Source: Verrucomicrobiia bacterium
GTDB taxonomy: Bacteria; Verrucomicrobiota; Verrucomicrobiae; Limisphaerales; JAKPVM01
Assembly: GCA_026417275.1 (NCBI GenBank)
Contig: JAOADO010000019.1
Location: 1 to 12,010 of the forward strand
Length of the DNA stretch: 12,010 bases
Direction: 5' to 3'
Position 1 is the stretch's first letter, and each line of letters opens with the position of its first letter. Shown here one piece after another: positions 1 through 7,303 of the stretch. The notes beneath the pieces are model-generated. The model did not search any database. It was not told where the DNA came from and worked only from the letters and a program-made list of their open reading frames with translations. The translations under genes and the position numbers were made by a program.

Positions 1-387
1 TTTTACGGGTGTGGGCTTTTAGGGAGAGTTTATTTTATTGGTGACGCTCCTGTTGCCTGCGGGGATTCTTTTTACTCCACACCTTCAACAATTTATTATC
101 TTTCTGGCACTTATGGGTGGAATACTACCTACTGTGGAAGACCAACTGCTTTATGGACTCCTTCCATCTCAACAATAACGCCATTATACAATCATTCTAC
201 CAATCTATTCGGATTAAGAATTATCGGAGATGTTGGAATTAAAATTGAAATATCAGTAAAGACAAATCTGACAGTTGGTTCATGGGAAACAATTCACAAG
301 ACAAATCTAACAAGCAATGTTTTAGATTTTTATGACCCAAACACTAATAAATATCAAATGCGATTCTACAAGGTTATAGGTTATTAA
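1..387 (+). CDS. C-terminal part of a secreted BspA-like leucine-rich-repeat protein (5' end outside window)
   Basis: Reading frame 1 is open from the first base to TAA at 385-387 and gives 128 residues with no start, so the N-terminus lies to the left. Residues 1-52 look like the last LRR_5/BspA-type repeat: F-Y-G-C-x-x-L-x-x-V-Y-F-x-G-D-A-P, then a Y-Y-L-x-G-T-x-G-W segment, ending in G-R-P-T-A-L-W. I know this repeat end from large cell-surface or secreted proteins of Verrucomicrobia and related groups. Residues of about 68-128 form a separate small beta-rich module with an S-x-K-T-N-L-x-x-x-x-W core and a closing R-F-Y-K-V-I-G-Y. The role is probably adhesion or another surface function, and no substrate can be read. 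The gene is convergent with cstA and unlikely to be related to it. The family call is fairly safe; the exact function is unknown. Confidence 0.72.
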   Translation, partial: FYGCGLLGRVYFIGDAPVACGDSFYSTPSTIYYLSGTYGWNTTYCGRPTALWTPSISTITPLYNHSTNLFGLRIIGDVGIKIEISVKTNLTVGSWETIHKTNLTSNVLDFYDPNTNKYQMRFYKVIGY

Positions 388-865
388 CGCGATTCTTTGC
401 TATTCAAGTTAATTAAAAGCTAAATTTGCCGAGCCATTAACTCAAATTTGCCTTTTCGATATCTTAGTCGTGGTTAGAATTTAACCACTGACTTCCAAAC
501 AATTAAGAAATATTCAGCCCAATAACATTTAATTTAGGTCGGAAAATTTCTCCATTCGGCAATGAAAATAAAAGAAAAACCAAACCAGGAAATAATAGAT
601 TCTTTTTACTGAACAATTAAATGGATAAATTTTTTATCTCCAACTCTTTTCATCTTTTTGGGGAATTTGATGAATAAAATATATTCTCCTGTTTTGTGAC
701 TTATCATATATTTCACCCCCTTTAATGATGCGCAATTGCATACAAAATATTCAAATACGGCATATTTTTCCTTTTAACAAAAAGTGCTAAAATGTCGCGA
801 TTTCTCAGGAACAAAATTTTTCTTAATTTAAAAAATGGATTGGTAAAAAAGTATAATTTCTCGCT
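388..865. other. Gene-free AT-rich spacer between convergent genes
   Basis: This 478-base stretch separates the 3' ends of the LRR gene (+) and cstA (-). It is very AT-rich with many stops in all frames. The only open frames are of 16-18 codons (around 561 and 620), without ribosome binding sites. I see a short hairpin (470-488) and a 9-base direct repeat AAATTTGCC at 422-430 and 444-452. No tRNA, terminator with a clear T-tract, or conserved RNA could be recognised. Confidence 0.6.
470..488. terminator. Possible weak hairpin downstream of the LRR gene
   Basis: GTGGTTA at 470-476 pairs perfectly with TAACCAC at 482-488 across a 5-base loop. It lies 82 bases after the LRR stop codon and between convergent genes, where a transcription end would be expected. 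It lacks a following T-run and is short, so it could equally be chance or a protein-binding inverted repeat. Confidence 0.25.
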
Positions 866-3268
866 CTAACAACACCTGTTAATATTTCTGAATCTGTGGT
901 CTGTAGCGTTAAGGAAAGCCTGCTTCTTGATATCTTCTGGAGAAATTGAACCAGTGGAAATTAGATGATTGTGATGATGGCAAACGCATTGATTGCTCAT
1001 AAGCAATTTTTCCGCCCGCTCTACCTGCGCCTGTCCAGATATCTCTTTTATGGCAAACATAAACAATGTAAGCCAGCCCAGCCATTTTATTGGCTTACCT
1101 TCCACAACTGCGTAGTCTGGAAGCCAGACAACTGGTGATTCGTGAAGTTGAGGCGCGCGTTTTCTTGCAATAAGCATTATCCATTCTTTGATGCTCAATA
1201 AAACTATAATTGAGACAAGGGTTATGAACGTCGCCGCCACGACGGCGTCCAGTTTGTTATTAAAAATCAGGGCGCGATTGGCTTTGAGGTTTGTTTCAGC
1301 AGCTTTTATCTTCGTGGCATCGCCAATCTTAATCGCCTCTTCCATAGCCTTTTGCAAAGATGGAGATTTTTCCTCTAATTTTTTAGCGGCAGAGATAAAT
1401 CCAATTTTCGGGTCTGGATGAAAAATCTTCTGATATCCTGCAGTAAACGTGACGCTCAAAAGCCATATCATTGGCAACAGAGCAATCAATGCGGGCGCCG
1501 TCTTCTTGAGAATTACAGGTAAGAGCAAATTGCTCTGACTATCGAGTTTAAGAAGACATGATTTTAGAATAATCGTTGTTGCAAGACAGAGGGCAATCAC
1601 CGCAAGCATCTGATTCGCAATACCAAACAGTGGCCAGAGCGAATTTACACCTCCGAGCGGGTCGCGGACACCCTGAATCAGAAAATACCCCCACAACGAA
1701 ACCATAATTCCGCTTGCCAGTATGTTGGCAAAGATGTTTTTTGTGTCACCAAGCGGTTTCCAGAGGTGTCCGAGCGCATCGTGCAGAATGTAGCGTCCAA
1801 CCCTTGTCCCAGCATCCAGCGTCGTCAAAATGAACAGCGCTTCGAACATAATGGCAAAGTGATACCACAGGTCGAGCCACTTGCCATGCGTAAATGTGCT
1901 CAGGACAAATGACATGCCAACCGCAAGGGTTGCCGCGCCGCCAGTGCGTCCGAACAGCGTGTGCTCGCCGAGTTGTTTCGCAAGATTCTCCATTGTTTCG
2001 ATGGAGATTGGAAAACCTGCGGCAGTAACCTTTGCAATTGTATCAGCGGCAACGGCGGCGTAAGTGTCGCCCACGCCTTTTACGTTCATACTCAAATAAA
2101 CACCTGGCTCCAATGTGCAAGCAGCAATCATCGCCATAATCGCCACCAGCGATTCAAGACACATGGCGCCGTATCCAATCCCGCGCGCATAAGTTTCCCT
2201 TGTTATTATTTTCGGTGTAACGCCGCTGGAAATTAGAGTGTGAAATCCAGAAATCGCCCCGCAGGCAATGGTTATGAAACAAAATGGGAACAGTTTACCC
2301 GCCACCACAAGCCCTGAGCCGTCTATGAACCTACTGATAGCGGGAAATTTTAAATCTGGCAATACAAAGAAACAGCCTATGGCGAGGATGAAAATCGTGC
2401 CAAGTTTCATGAAAGTGCTTAAGTAGTCGCGCGGAGCAAGAAGCAACCACACAGGCAGAACGCTTGCCGCCAATCCATAAATGATTATTGTCCATGCCAA
2501 TGGCTCTGCGCTGATTGTAAAAATCTTTGATAAACCTTCCCTGTCCGCATAAACAAGTTTTCCGCCCCAAACTGCAAGCAACAATAAAACCACGCCAATG
2601 GCAGAAGCTTCAAGAACCTTGCCCACACGGATAAACCGCATGTATCCGCCCATGAACATTGCAATGGGGATTGTTGCGCCGACGGTGAAAACTCCCCACG
2701 GACTTTCCGCAAGCGCTTTAACAACGACAAGCGCAAGCACAGCCAACAGAATCGTCATAATAGCAAGAATGCCAACAAGCGAAATTAACCCGGCAGGCGT
2801 GTTAATCTCATCTTTTACAATTTTGCCGAGCGACTTTCCGTCCCGCCGCATCGAAAAGGCAAGAATTACAAAGTCCTGAACCGCCCCCCCGAGAACAGCG
2901 CCAATTAAAATCCACAGCGTCCCGGGCAAATATCCAAACTGTGCCGCAAGCACAGGTCCAACGAGCGGTCCAGGACCTGAAATTGCCGCAAAATGATGTC
3001 CAAACACAATCCACTTGTTTGTTCGAACATAATCCTTCCCGTCTTCGTGAACTTCGCACGGCGTGGCGCGTTTATCATCAAGAGCAAGAACCTTTGCCGC
3101 AATCCACTTTGAATAAAATCTGAAGCCGATGACGTAACTGCAAATGGCGGCAATTAATATATATACGGAATTTATATGTTCATTACGGTGGAAAGCGATT
3201 GTGGCGTAAGCCCACGCCCCACACAATGAAAACAAAACCCAGAAACCCGTTTTAAATACTTTTTTCAT
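866..3268 (-). CDS. cstA: Carbon starvation protein A (CstA family inner-membrane transporter)
   Basis: This 800-residue polytopic membrane protein belongs to the CstA family, whose members take up peptides and, in E. coli, pyruvate when carbon is scarce. Residues 84-133 carry the family hallmark: N-K-W-I-V-F-G-H-H-F-A-A-I-S-G-P-G-P-L-V-G-P followed by P-G-T-L-W-I-x-I-G-x-x-x-G-G-A-V-Q-D-F. Many hydrophobic helices follow, and a charged loop of about 60 residues (611-674) precedes the last helices. The protein is about 100 residues longer than E. coli CstA. Part of the excess is a soluble tail after about residue 750 with C761-V-C-H-H-H-N-H768 and a terminal Cys-Cys. The start at 3266-3268 is supported by AAGG (complement of 3277-3280), 8 bases upstream. 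The gene is divergent from the octaheme cytochrome. No btsS/btsR-type regulator is adjacent. The substrate cannot be decided from sequence. Confidence 0.93.
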   Translation of the reverse strand: MKKVFKTGFWVLFSLCGAWAYATIAFHRNEHINSVYILIAAICSYVIGFRFYSKWIAAKVLALDDKRATPCEVHEDGKDYVRTNKWIVFGHHFAAISGPGPLVGPVLAAQFGYLPGTLWILIGAVLGGAVQDFVILAFSMRRDGKSLGKIVKDEINTPAGLISLVGILAIMTILLAVLALVVVKALAESPWGVFTVGATIPIAMFMGGYMRFIRVGKVLEASAIGVVLLLLAVWGGKLVYADREGLSKIFTISAEPLAWTIIIYGLAASVLPVWLLLAPRDYLSTFMKLGTIFILAIGCFFVLPDLKFPAISRFIDGSGLVVAGKLFPFCFITIACGAISGFHTLISSGVTPKIITRETYARGIGYGAMCLESLVAIMAMIAACTLEPGVYLSMNVKGVGDTYAAVAADTIAKVTAAGFPISIETMENLAKQLGEHTLFGRTGGAATLAVGMSFVLSTFTHGKWLDLWYHFAIMFEALFILTTLDAGTRVGRYILHDALGHLWKPLGDTKNIFANILASGIMVSLWGYFLIQGVRDPLGGVNSLWPLFGIANQMLAVIALCLATTIILKSCLLKLDSQSNLLLPVILKKTAPALIALLPMIWLLSVTFTAGYQKIFHPDPKIGFISAAKKLEEKSPSLQKAMEEAIKIGDATKIKAAETNLKANRALIFNNKLDAVVAATFITLVSIIVLLSIKEWIMLIARKRAPQLHESPVVWLPDYAVVEGKPIKWLGWLTLFMFAIKEISGQAQVERAEKLLMSNQCVCHHHNHLISTGSISPEDIKKQAFLNATDHRFRNINRCC

Positions 3269-3276
3269 TGCAAGCG

Positions 3277-3280
3277 CCTT
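3277..3280 (-). promoter_or_regulatory. Ribosome binding site of cstA
   Basis: On the minus strand AAGG lies 8 bases before the ATG of cstA. It is one of the few convincing Shine-Dalgarno sites in the window and fixes the start that gives the N-terminal M-K-K and first membrane helix. Confidence 0.6.
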
Positions 3281-3518
3281 AATGAAAACTCAGAAAATCA
3301 TCAGTCCAGAATCCTGCTAAACTTCAACAAATTTTGCAAATCTAATTTTAATTCTGTGCCCCTATTAATCGTATCGTTTGAAAGTTAGCAAATAAGATAA
3401 ATAGTAGATAATAATGAAACAAAATGCGGGGGGGTAGATGAAACAAAAACAGACTACATAAAATTTTTCTTATTCAGACCGATACATCCATTTTACAAAA
3501 ACCACTAAAATATTAACG

Positions 3519-3538
3519 AATAGTTAAGATTAACTATT
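3519..3538. promoter_or_regulatory. Perfect inverted repeat, candidate operator
   Basis: AATAGTTAA (3519-3527) is followed by a GA spacer and the exact reverse complement TTAACTATT (3530-3538). The 20-base palindrome lies 76 bases before the cytochrome start codon. Its length and symmetry fit a site for a dimeric regulator. In such AT-rich DNA a chance palindrome is possible, and the cognate regulator is unknown. Confidence 0.4.
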
Positions 3539-3614
3539 ATAAAACATTAATAAAACTAATGCTTATAAAACAATAATAGAAAATATATTTACATATTTAT
3601 AAATTCATATATAT

Positions 3615-5294
3615 ATGAAAACTGTGAAGAATTTTAATAACGCTATCAGACTCCCCACCATAAAAACAATGTGTTTGGGAATAATCGCATTAGTAATTCT
3701 GGTTATGCCAGTATTTGCGGCAAACCATTCATGGTTGCAATCATACACAGATTCTTCAACCTGCACAATGTGTCATTCCTCTGCCGCAAACCAGATTATG
3801 CAAACTGCCCATTGGACGTGGAGTCATACCGACACAAACACAGGACGAGTTTACGGAAAAAATACTATAATAAACAATTACTGCATTGCTGTGCCGTCAA
3901 ATGAACCGCGTTGCACGAGTTGTCACGCTGGCATTGGTTATAAGGATAAAACTTTCAATTTCAACGATGCCACAAAGGTTGACTGTCTTGTTTGCCACGA
4001 TACAACTGGAACATATAAAAAATTCCCCACAATGGCCGGGGCTCCATGGACAGGACCTGGCACAACGAATTTCAGCGGCGTCACGTATCAGCCAGTTGAC
4101 CTGCTGTATGTTGCCCGCAATGTTGGCAAATCAAGCCGCGCCACATGCGGTGCCTGCCACTTCTTTGGCGGCGGCGGCGACGCCGTAAAACATGGTGACC
4201 TTGATTCCAGCCTTTACAATCCAAGCCGCGAACTGGACGTTCACATGGGCGGTACAAACAATTTCAGTTGCGCCCAATGCCACAAAACCACCGCCCATAA
4301 AATCGCTGGCACAACCTATTCAAAAGACTATGCCGACAGCAAGAGTTGCGAGACCTGTCATACTGCCGCCCCACATAATGGCAATAATGCAGACAGGTTG
4401 AACGCCCACACTTCGCGCGTAGGATGCCAGACCTGTCATATTCCCGAATTCGCTCGCGGTCGGACAACGAAAATGTCCTGGGACTGGTCTACCGCAGGTA
4501 TTAAGGGCACAAACGGACAGAACATCGTTATAAGAGACGAAAACGGCGACCCGATTTACGACACGCAAAAAGGCAACTTTACATGGGCAAAAAACGTTCG
4601 TCCCGAATACGTCTGGTTCAATGGAAAGGTGGACTTTATGCTTGTTGATGACCAGATTGACCCAACAAAGGTGGTAAAAATCAACAAACTCTATGGCGAT
4701 ATTAACGACCCAAACGCCCGAATCATGCCAGTTAAACACTTCCGCGGAAAACAACCATACGATGCCGAGCGGAAAACCCTTGTTGTTCCACACCTCTTCG
4801 GGGCGGATACAAACGCTTACTGGAAATCGTTTAACTGGACTAACGCAATTGCCGCTGGCATGGCGTATGTTGGCAGAGAATTCAGCGGAAAAATCGGATG
4901 GGTTCAAACTGAAATGTTCTGGATTCAGAACCACATGGTCGCACCAAAGGAAAACGCGCTTAAATGCCAGGATTGCCACGTTCCAAGAGGCAGACTCAAC
5001 TTTGCCGCGCTTGGATACCCTGCGGAACGCGCGGAAACACTCCAATCCATGTACGGATTTGAAGTCAAACGGCTCGAAGTCAAACCTGGCAGTAGCCCGG
5101 TGGCTTTGAAATGGACGGGAGTCCCCGGCAACACATACAAAATCCAATATTCATTAAACCTACAAGTCTGGAACGACGCACCCAACGGAACTGTAAATGC
5201 TGGACAGTCCATTTCCGAACTCTCGTGGCAGGAAACTATCCAGGCTAACGTTGCAACAAGATTCTACAGAATTATCCGTCAACCAGCACAATAA
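3615..5294 (+). CDS. Exported octaheme cytochrome c, tetrathionate reductase (OTR) family, with C-terminal extra domain
   Basis: This 559-residue protein has a signal peptide (basic N-terminus, hydrophobic 19-34, likely cleavage after V-F-A at 35), so it acts outside the cytoplasmic membrane. It carries exactly eight C-x-x-C-H haem sites starting at C50, C100, C124, C178, C219, C245, C271 and C451. The segment C-G-A-C-H-F-F-G-G-G-G-D-A-V-K-H-G-D-L-D (178-197) is a hallmark I associate with the octaheme tetrathionate reductase family, which reduces tetrathionate, nitrite and hydroxylamine in vitro (Shewanella OTR). K192 is the likely distal ligand of the catalytic haem, and C90 is a non-haem cysteine that may sit near it. 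Residues of about 485-559 are an added beta-rich module ending R-F-Y-R-I-I, absent from a typical 450-490-residue OTR as I recall it. No membrane quinol oxidase partner is adjacent. The start lacks a Shine-Dalgarno site, but the next Met (19) would remove the basic n-region. Confidence 0.9.
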   Translation: MKTVKNFNNAIRLPTIKTMCLGIIALVILVMPVFAANHSWLQSYTDSSTCTMCHSSAANQIMQTAHWTWSHTDTNTGRVYGKNTIINNYCIAVPSNEPRCTSCHAGIGYKDKTFNFNDATKVDCLVCHDTTGTYKKFPTMAGAPWTGPGTTNFSGVTYQPVDLLYVARNVGKSSRATCGACHFFGGGGDAVKHGDLDSSLYNPSRELDVHMGGTNNFSCAQCHKTTAHKIAGTTYSKDYADSKSCETCHTAAPHNGNNADRLNAHTSRVGCQTCHIPEFARGRTTKMSWDWSTAGIKGTNGQNIVIRDENGDPIYDTQKGNFTWAKNVRPEYVWFNGKVDFMLVDDQIDPTKVVKINKLYGDINDPNARIMPVKHFRGKQPYDAERKTLVVPHLFGADTNAYWKSFNWTNAIAAGMAYVGREFSGKIGWVQTEMFWIQNHMVAPKENALKCQDCHVPRGRLNFAALGYPAERAETLQSMYGFEVKRLEVKPGSSPVALKWTGVPGNTYKIQYSLNLQVWNDAPNGTVNAGQSISELSWQETIQANVATRFYRIIRQPAQ

Positions 5295-5313
5295 AAATAA
5301 CCAACCCCACAAC

Positions 5314-5349
5314 AAAAAGACCGGGAGAAACAATTTTCCCGGTCTTTTT
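5314..5349 (+). terminator. Strong intrinsic terminator after the cytochrome gene
   Basis: A perfect 13-base inverted repeat, left arm 5314-5326 and right arm 5337-5349, has the GC core GACCGGGA/TCCCGGTC and a 10-base loop. The stem ends in a T5 run, with an A-run on the other side, so it could stop transcription in both directions. It begins 20 bases after the cytochrome TAA and separates it from the tcdA cluster. Confidence 0.9.
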
Positions 5350-5554
5350 ATTTAAAGTTAGTTCAACAAAACATAGAAAGATATATAAATCCTTCCTTAA
5401 TTAAACACTTACTTCTTGCGATTTACTGTGAAACTCGGCTTATCCTGTTGAAATTTCTATTTAATTGTCCCCACACTATTTCATTTCACATTTTCCAAAT
5501 TGATTGTTCATTTTATCATTGGTTATAAATAGATGTGTTTCTTTACTTCTGGTT

Positions 5555-6349
5555 ATGAATGATTACCAGGTCAGATTTGGCGGCTTGTTCAGGTTGTATG
5601 GAAAAACGGCGATGGAAAAAATCGCCGCTTCGAGCGTCTGCGTAATTGGACTTGGCGGAGTTGGTTCATGGGCAGCTGAAGCACTTGCCCGTTGCGGAGT
5701 CGGCAAAATTACAATCGTGGATTTCGACGAAATTTGCAAAAGCAATGTAAATCGCCAGTTGCACGCACTTGAAGGCGAGTTCCACAGACCAAAGGTCGAG
5801 GCAACGGCTGAAAGACTTCGAAAAATCAACCCGTCGTGCGAGATTGTCGCACATCAATTATTTTTTACGTACTCCACCGCCGACACAATTCTTGGAACCC
5901 GTTTTGATTACGTGATTGACGCAATGGACACTCCTTCGAAGAAATGTTATTTAGCACATCGTTGCAAGGAACTCGGACTGAACCTGATAATCACAGGCGC
6001 GGCCGGCGGAAAAACAGACCCGACAAAGGTGAGACTCGCAGACCTTTCGATGGTAAACCACGACAGATTATTGCAAGAGGTTAGAAAAAAACTGCGGGTC
6101 AAATACGGCTTTCCGCGATTGCCAAATCCAATGAATGTTGAAGCCGTGTTTTCCGAAGAACCAACGAGAAGTCCGATTTTAGATGGATGCGAAAATAAAA
6201 CACGAAGAACAAGTCTGGATTGCAAGACGGGCATGGGGACGGCAGTTTTTGTCACCGCCGTATTCGGTTTTGTCGCGGCGTCAAAGGTTGTTAACCGTAT
6301 TGCCGGTATAATTATTGATGATTTACCTGAAGCAAGAGAAACAAAATAA
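5555..6349 (+). CDS. tcdA: tRNA threonylcarbamoyladenosine dehydratase (TcdA/CsdL, ThiF/E1-like)
   Basis: The product (264 residues) belongs to the ThiF/MoeB/E1 superfamily and matches TcdA, which uses ATP to cyclise t6A37 of ANN-decoding tRNAs to ct6A in the cytoplasm. It begins with R-F-G-G-L-F-R-L-Y-G. The nucleotide-binding loop G-L-G-G-V-G-S-W lies at about 32-39. Next come D-F-D-E-I-C-x-S-N-V-N-R-Q, the I-D-A-M-D segment and G-A-A-G-G-K-T-D-P-T. The C-terminal S-E-E-P-T-R-S and the G-M-G-T-A-V-F-V-T…F-G-F-V-A-A-S membrane-associated type helix also fit TcdA. An in-frame ATG at 5504 would add 17 hydrophobic residues. I prefer 5555 because the length then agrees with E. coli TcdA (about 268). 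No clear Shine-Dalgarno site precedes either. It is first in a plus-strand gene row, 39 bases before yicC. Confidence 0.9.
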   Translation: MNDYQVRFGGLFRLYGKTAMEKIAASSVCVIGLGGVGSWAAEALARCGVGKITIVDFDEICKSNVNRQLHALEGEFHRPKVEATAERLRKINPSCEIVAHQLFFTYSTADTILGTRFDYVIDAMDTPSKKCYLAHRCKELGLNLIITGAAGGKTDPTKVRLADLSMVNHDRLLQEVRKKLRVKYGFPRLPNPMNVEAVFSEEPTRSPILDGCENKTRRTSLDCKTGMGTAVFVTAVFGFVAASKVVNRIAGIIIDDLPEARETK

Positions 6350-6352
6350 AAT

Positions 6353-6370
6353 ATTCTAATTAATCAGAAT
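6353..6370. repeat. Imperfect palindrome between tcdA and yicC
   Basis: An 18-base sequence with arms ATTCT and AGAAT and an AT-rich centre matches its reverse complement at eight of nine pairs. It lies just after the tcdA stop and 19 bases before yicC. It may be a regulatory half-site pair or a chance AT-rich palindrome. No function is assigned. Confidence 0.2.
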
Positions 6371-6388
6371 TTAAGGCATATTTGAAAT

Positions 6389-7270
6389 ATGAAATCAATG
6401 ACCGGTTATGGAAAAGCGGAGTTAACAGTGGGACCAAAGAAGGTTACCGTCGAAATTTACTCTGTCAACCGCCGCCAGATGGAAATTCAGGTAATACTGC
6501 CAAACGATTTTTACGTTTACGAGGTTCACATACGCGAACTTATTGCTGAACATGTGGTGCGCGGCCAGGTCACAGTCAGGATTACCGCTGTTTTAATTCC
6601 AGGAGCAAAGGTCAAACCCGTTGAGATTAACAGAGAACTGGCAAAAGAATATGCGCGACAGTTCAGGAAACTTGCAAAAGAGATTGGGTGCGAAGACGAG
6701 GTTGACCTGGAACTTATCCTGGAAGCGCCCGGGGTTATGACCTCTTTTCAACCAGCAGTGGAAGACGAAAAGACATGGAAACAGCTGAAACTCGGCATAG
6801 ACAGGGCATTGAAAGATTTCCTCTCCATGCGAACAAAGGAAGGAAAACATTTAGAAGAGGATTTGAAAAATCGAATAAAGAACATGCAGTCTGAACTCGA
6901 AAAAGTAAAAAAACGCGCCCCGGAAGTTGTCAAGCGATACCGCCAGCAACTCGAAGAACGAATAAAAGCGGCTGGATTATCCGTTGCGCCAGAAGACGAA
7001 GAGAGAATATTAAAAGAAATTGTCCTGTTTGCAGACAGGTCCGATATTTCAGAAGAAATCGCGCGGCTGGAGAGTCATTTCAAGAAATTCTACGAATATT
7101 TGAAACAGAAAGAACCGATTGGAAAAACATTCGATTTTCTTGCGCAGGAAATGAACCGAGAAATAAACACCATCGGGTCAAAATCAAACGACCAATACAT
7201 TGCTCATTCTGTGGTGACTTTAAAGACTGAACTGGAAAAATTCCGCGAACAGGTTCAAAATATTGAGTAA
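6389..7270 (+). CDS. yicC: YicC/YloC-family endoribonuclease
   Basis: The 293-residue product starts with the family signature M-K-S-M-T-G-Y-G followed by a V-E-I-Y-S-V-N-R-R-Q-M-E-I strand, the YicC-like N-terminal domain (about 1-155). A charged helical middle (about 165-205) leads to the conserved C-terminal domain (DUF1732, about 210-293). That domain has E-E-I-A-R-L-x-S-H…F-L-A-Q-E-M-N-R-E-I-N-T-I-G-S-K and ends E-K-F-R-E-Q-V-Q-N-I-E. YicC proteins are endoribonucleases; the E. coli member has been linked to degradation of the small RNA RyhB. AAGG at 6373-6376, 12 bases upstream, is a weak ribosome site. It sits directly before gmk, as yicC/yloC does in many bacteria, which supports both calls. 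Confidence 0.92.
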   Translation: MKSMTGYGKAELTVGPKKVTVEIYSVNRRQMEIQVILPNDFYVYEVHIRELIAEHVVRGQVTVRITAVLIPGAKVKPVEINRELAKEYARQFRKLAKEIGCEDEVDLELILEAPGVMTSFQPAVEDEKTWKQLKLGIDRALKDFLSMRTKEGKHLEEDLKNRIKNMQSELEKVKKRAPEVVKRYRQQLEERIKAAGLSVAPEDEERILKEIVLFADRSDISEEIARLESHFKKFYEYLKQKEPIGKTFDFLAQEMNREINTIGSKSNDQYIAHSVVTLKTELEKFREQVQNIE

Positions 7271-7303
7271 TTTGAGGGGACTTTCAGGGAATAACAAAGC
7301 AGT

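Larger units (their letters stand above)
3269..3614. promoter_or_regulatory. Divergent promoter region between cstA and the octaheme cytochrome gene
   Basis: The 346-base spacer lies between two divergently transcribed genes, so it should hold promoters for both. It becomes extremely AT-rich toward the cytochrome start. It contains a G7 run (3428-3434), a perfect 9+9 inverted repeat (3519-3538), and TTATAAAACA twice (3537-3546 and 3563-3572, 26 bases apart) with a related TTAATAAAAC between them at 3548-3557. TATAAA-like -10 candidates are numerous, but I cannot assign one -35/-10 pair with confidence. No sigma-54 -24/-12 (TGGC-N7-TTGC type) site was seen. The cytochrome ATG has no Shine-Dalgarno sequence before it. 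Confidence 0.55.

Noticed and set aside
561..676. Two mini open frames of 16 and 18 codons in the left spacer
   Set aside because: They have no ribosome site, no hydrophobic or conserved pattern, and a length expected by chance.
3428..3434. G7 homopolymer, possible phase-variation tract
   Set aside because: It is short, outside any gene, and not placed between recognisable -35 and -10 elements. C7 at 2883-2889 inside cstA shows such runs occur here in ordinary coding DNA.
4320..5147. Long open frame (275 codons) antisense to the cytochrome gene
   Set aside because: It lies wholly opposite a gene with eight haem motifs and a clear family match. The translated sequence has no recognisable domain and is the usual shadow of a biased coding strand.
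5504..5554. Upstream ATG extending TcdA by 17 hydrophobic residues
   Set aside because: TcdA is cytoplasmic-facing and normally begins close to the R-F-G-G-L-x-R-L-Y-G motif. The shorter start matches the family length.
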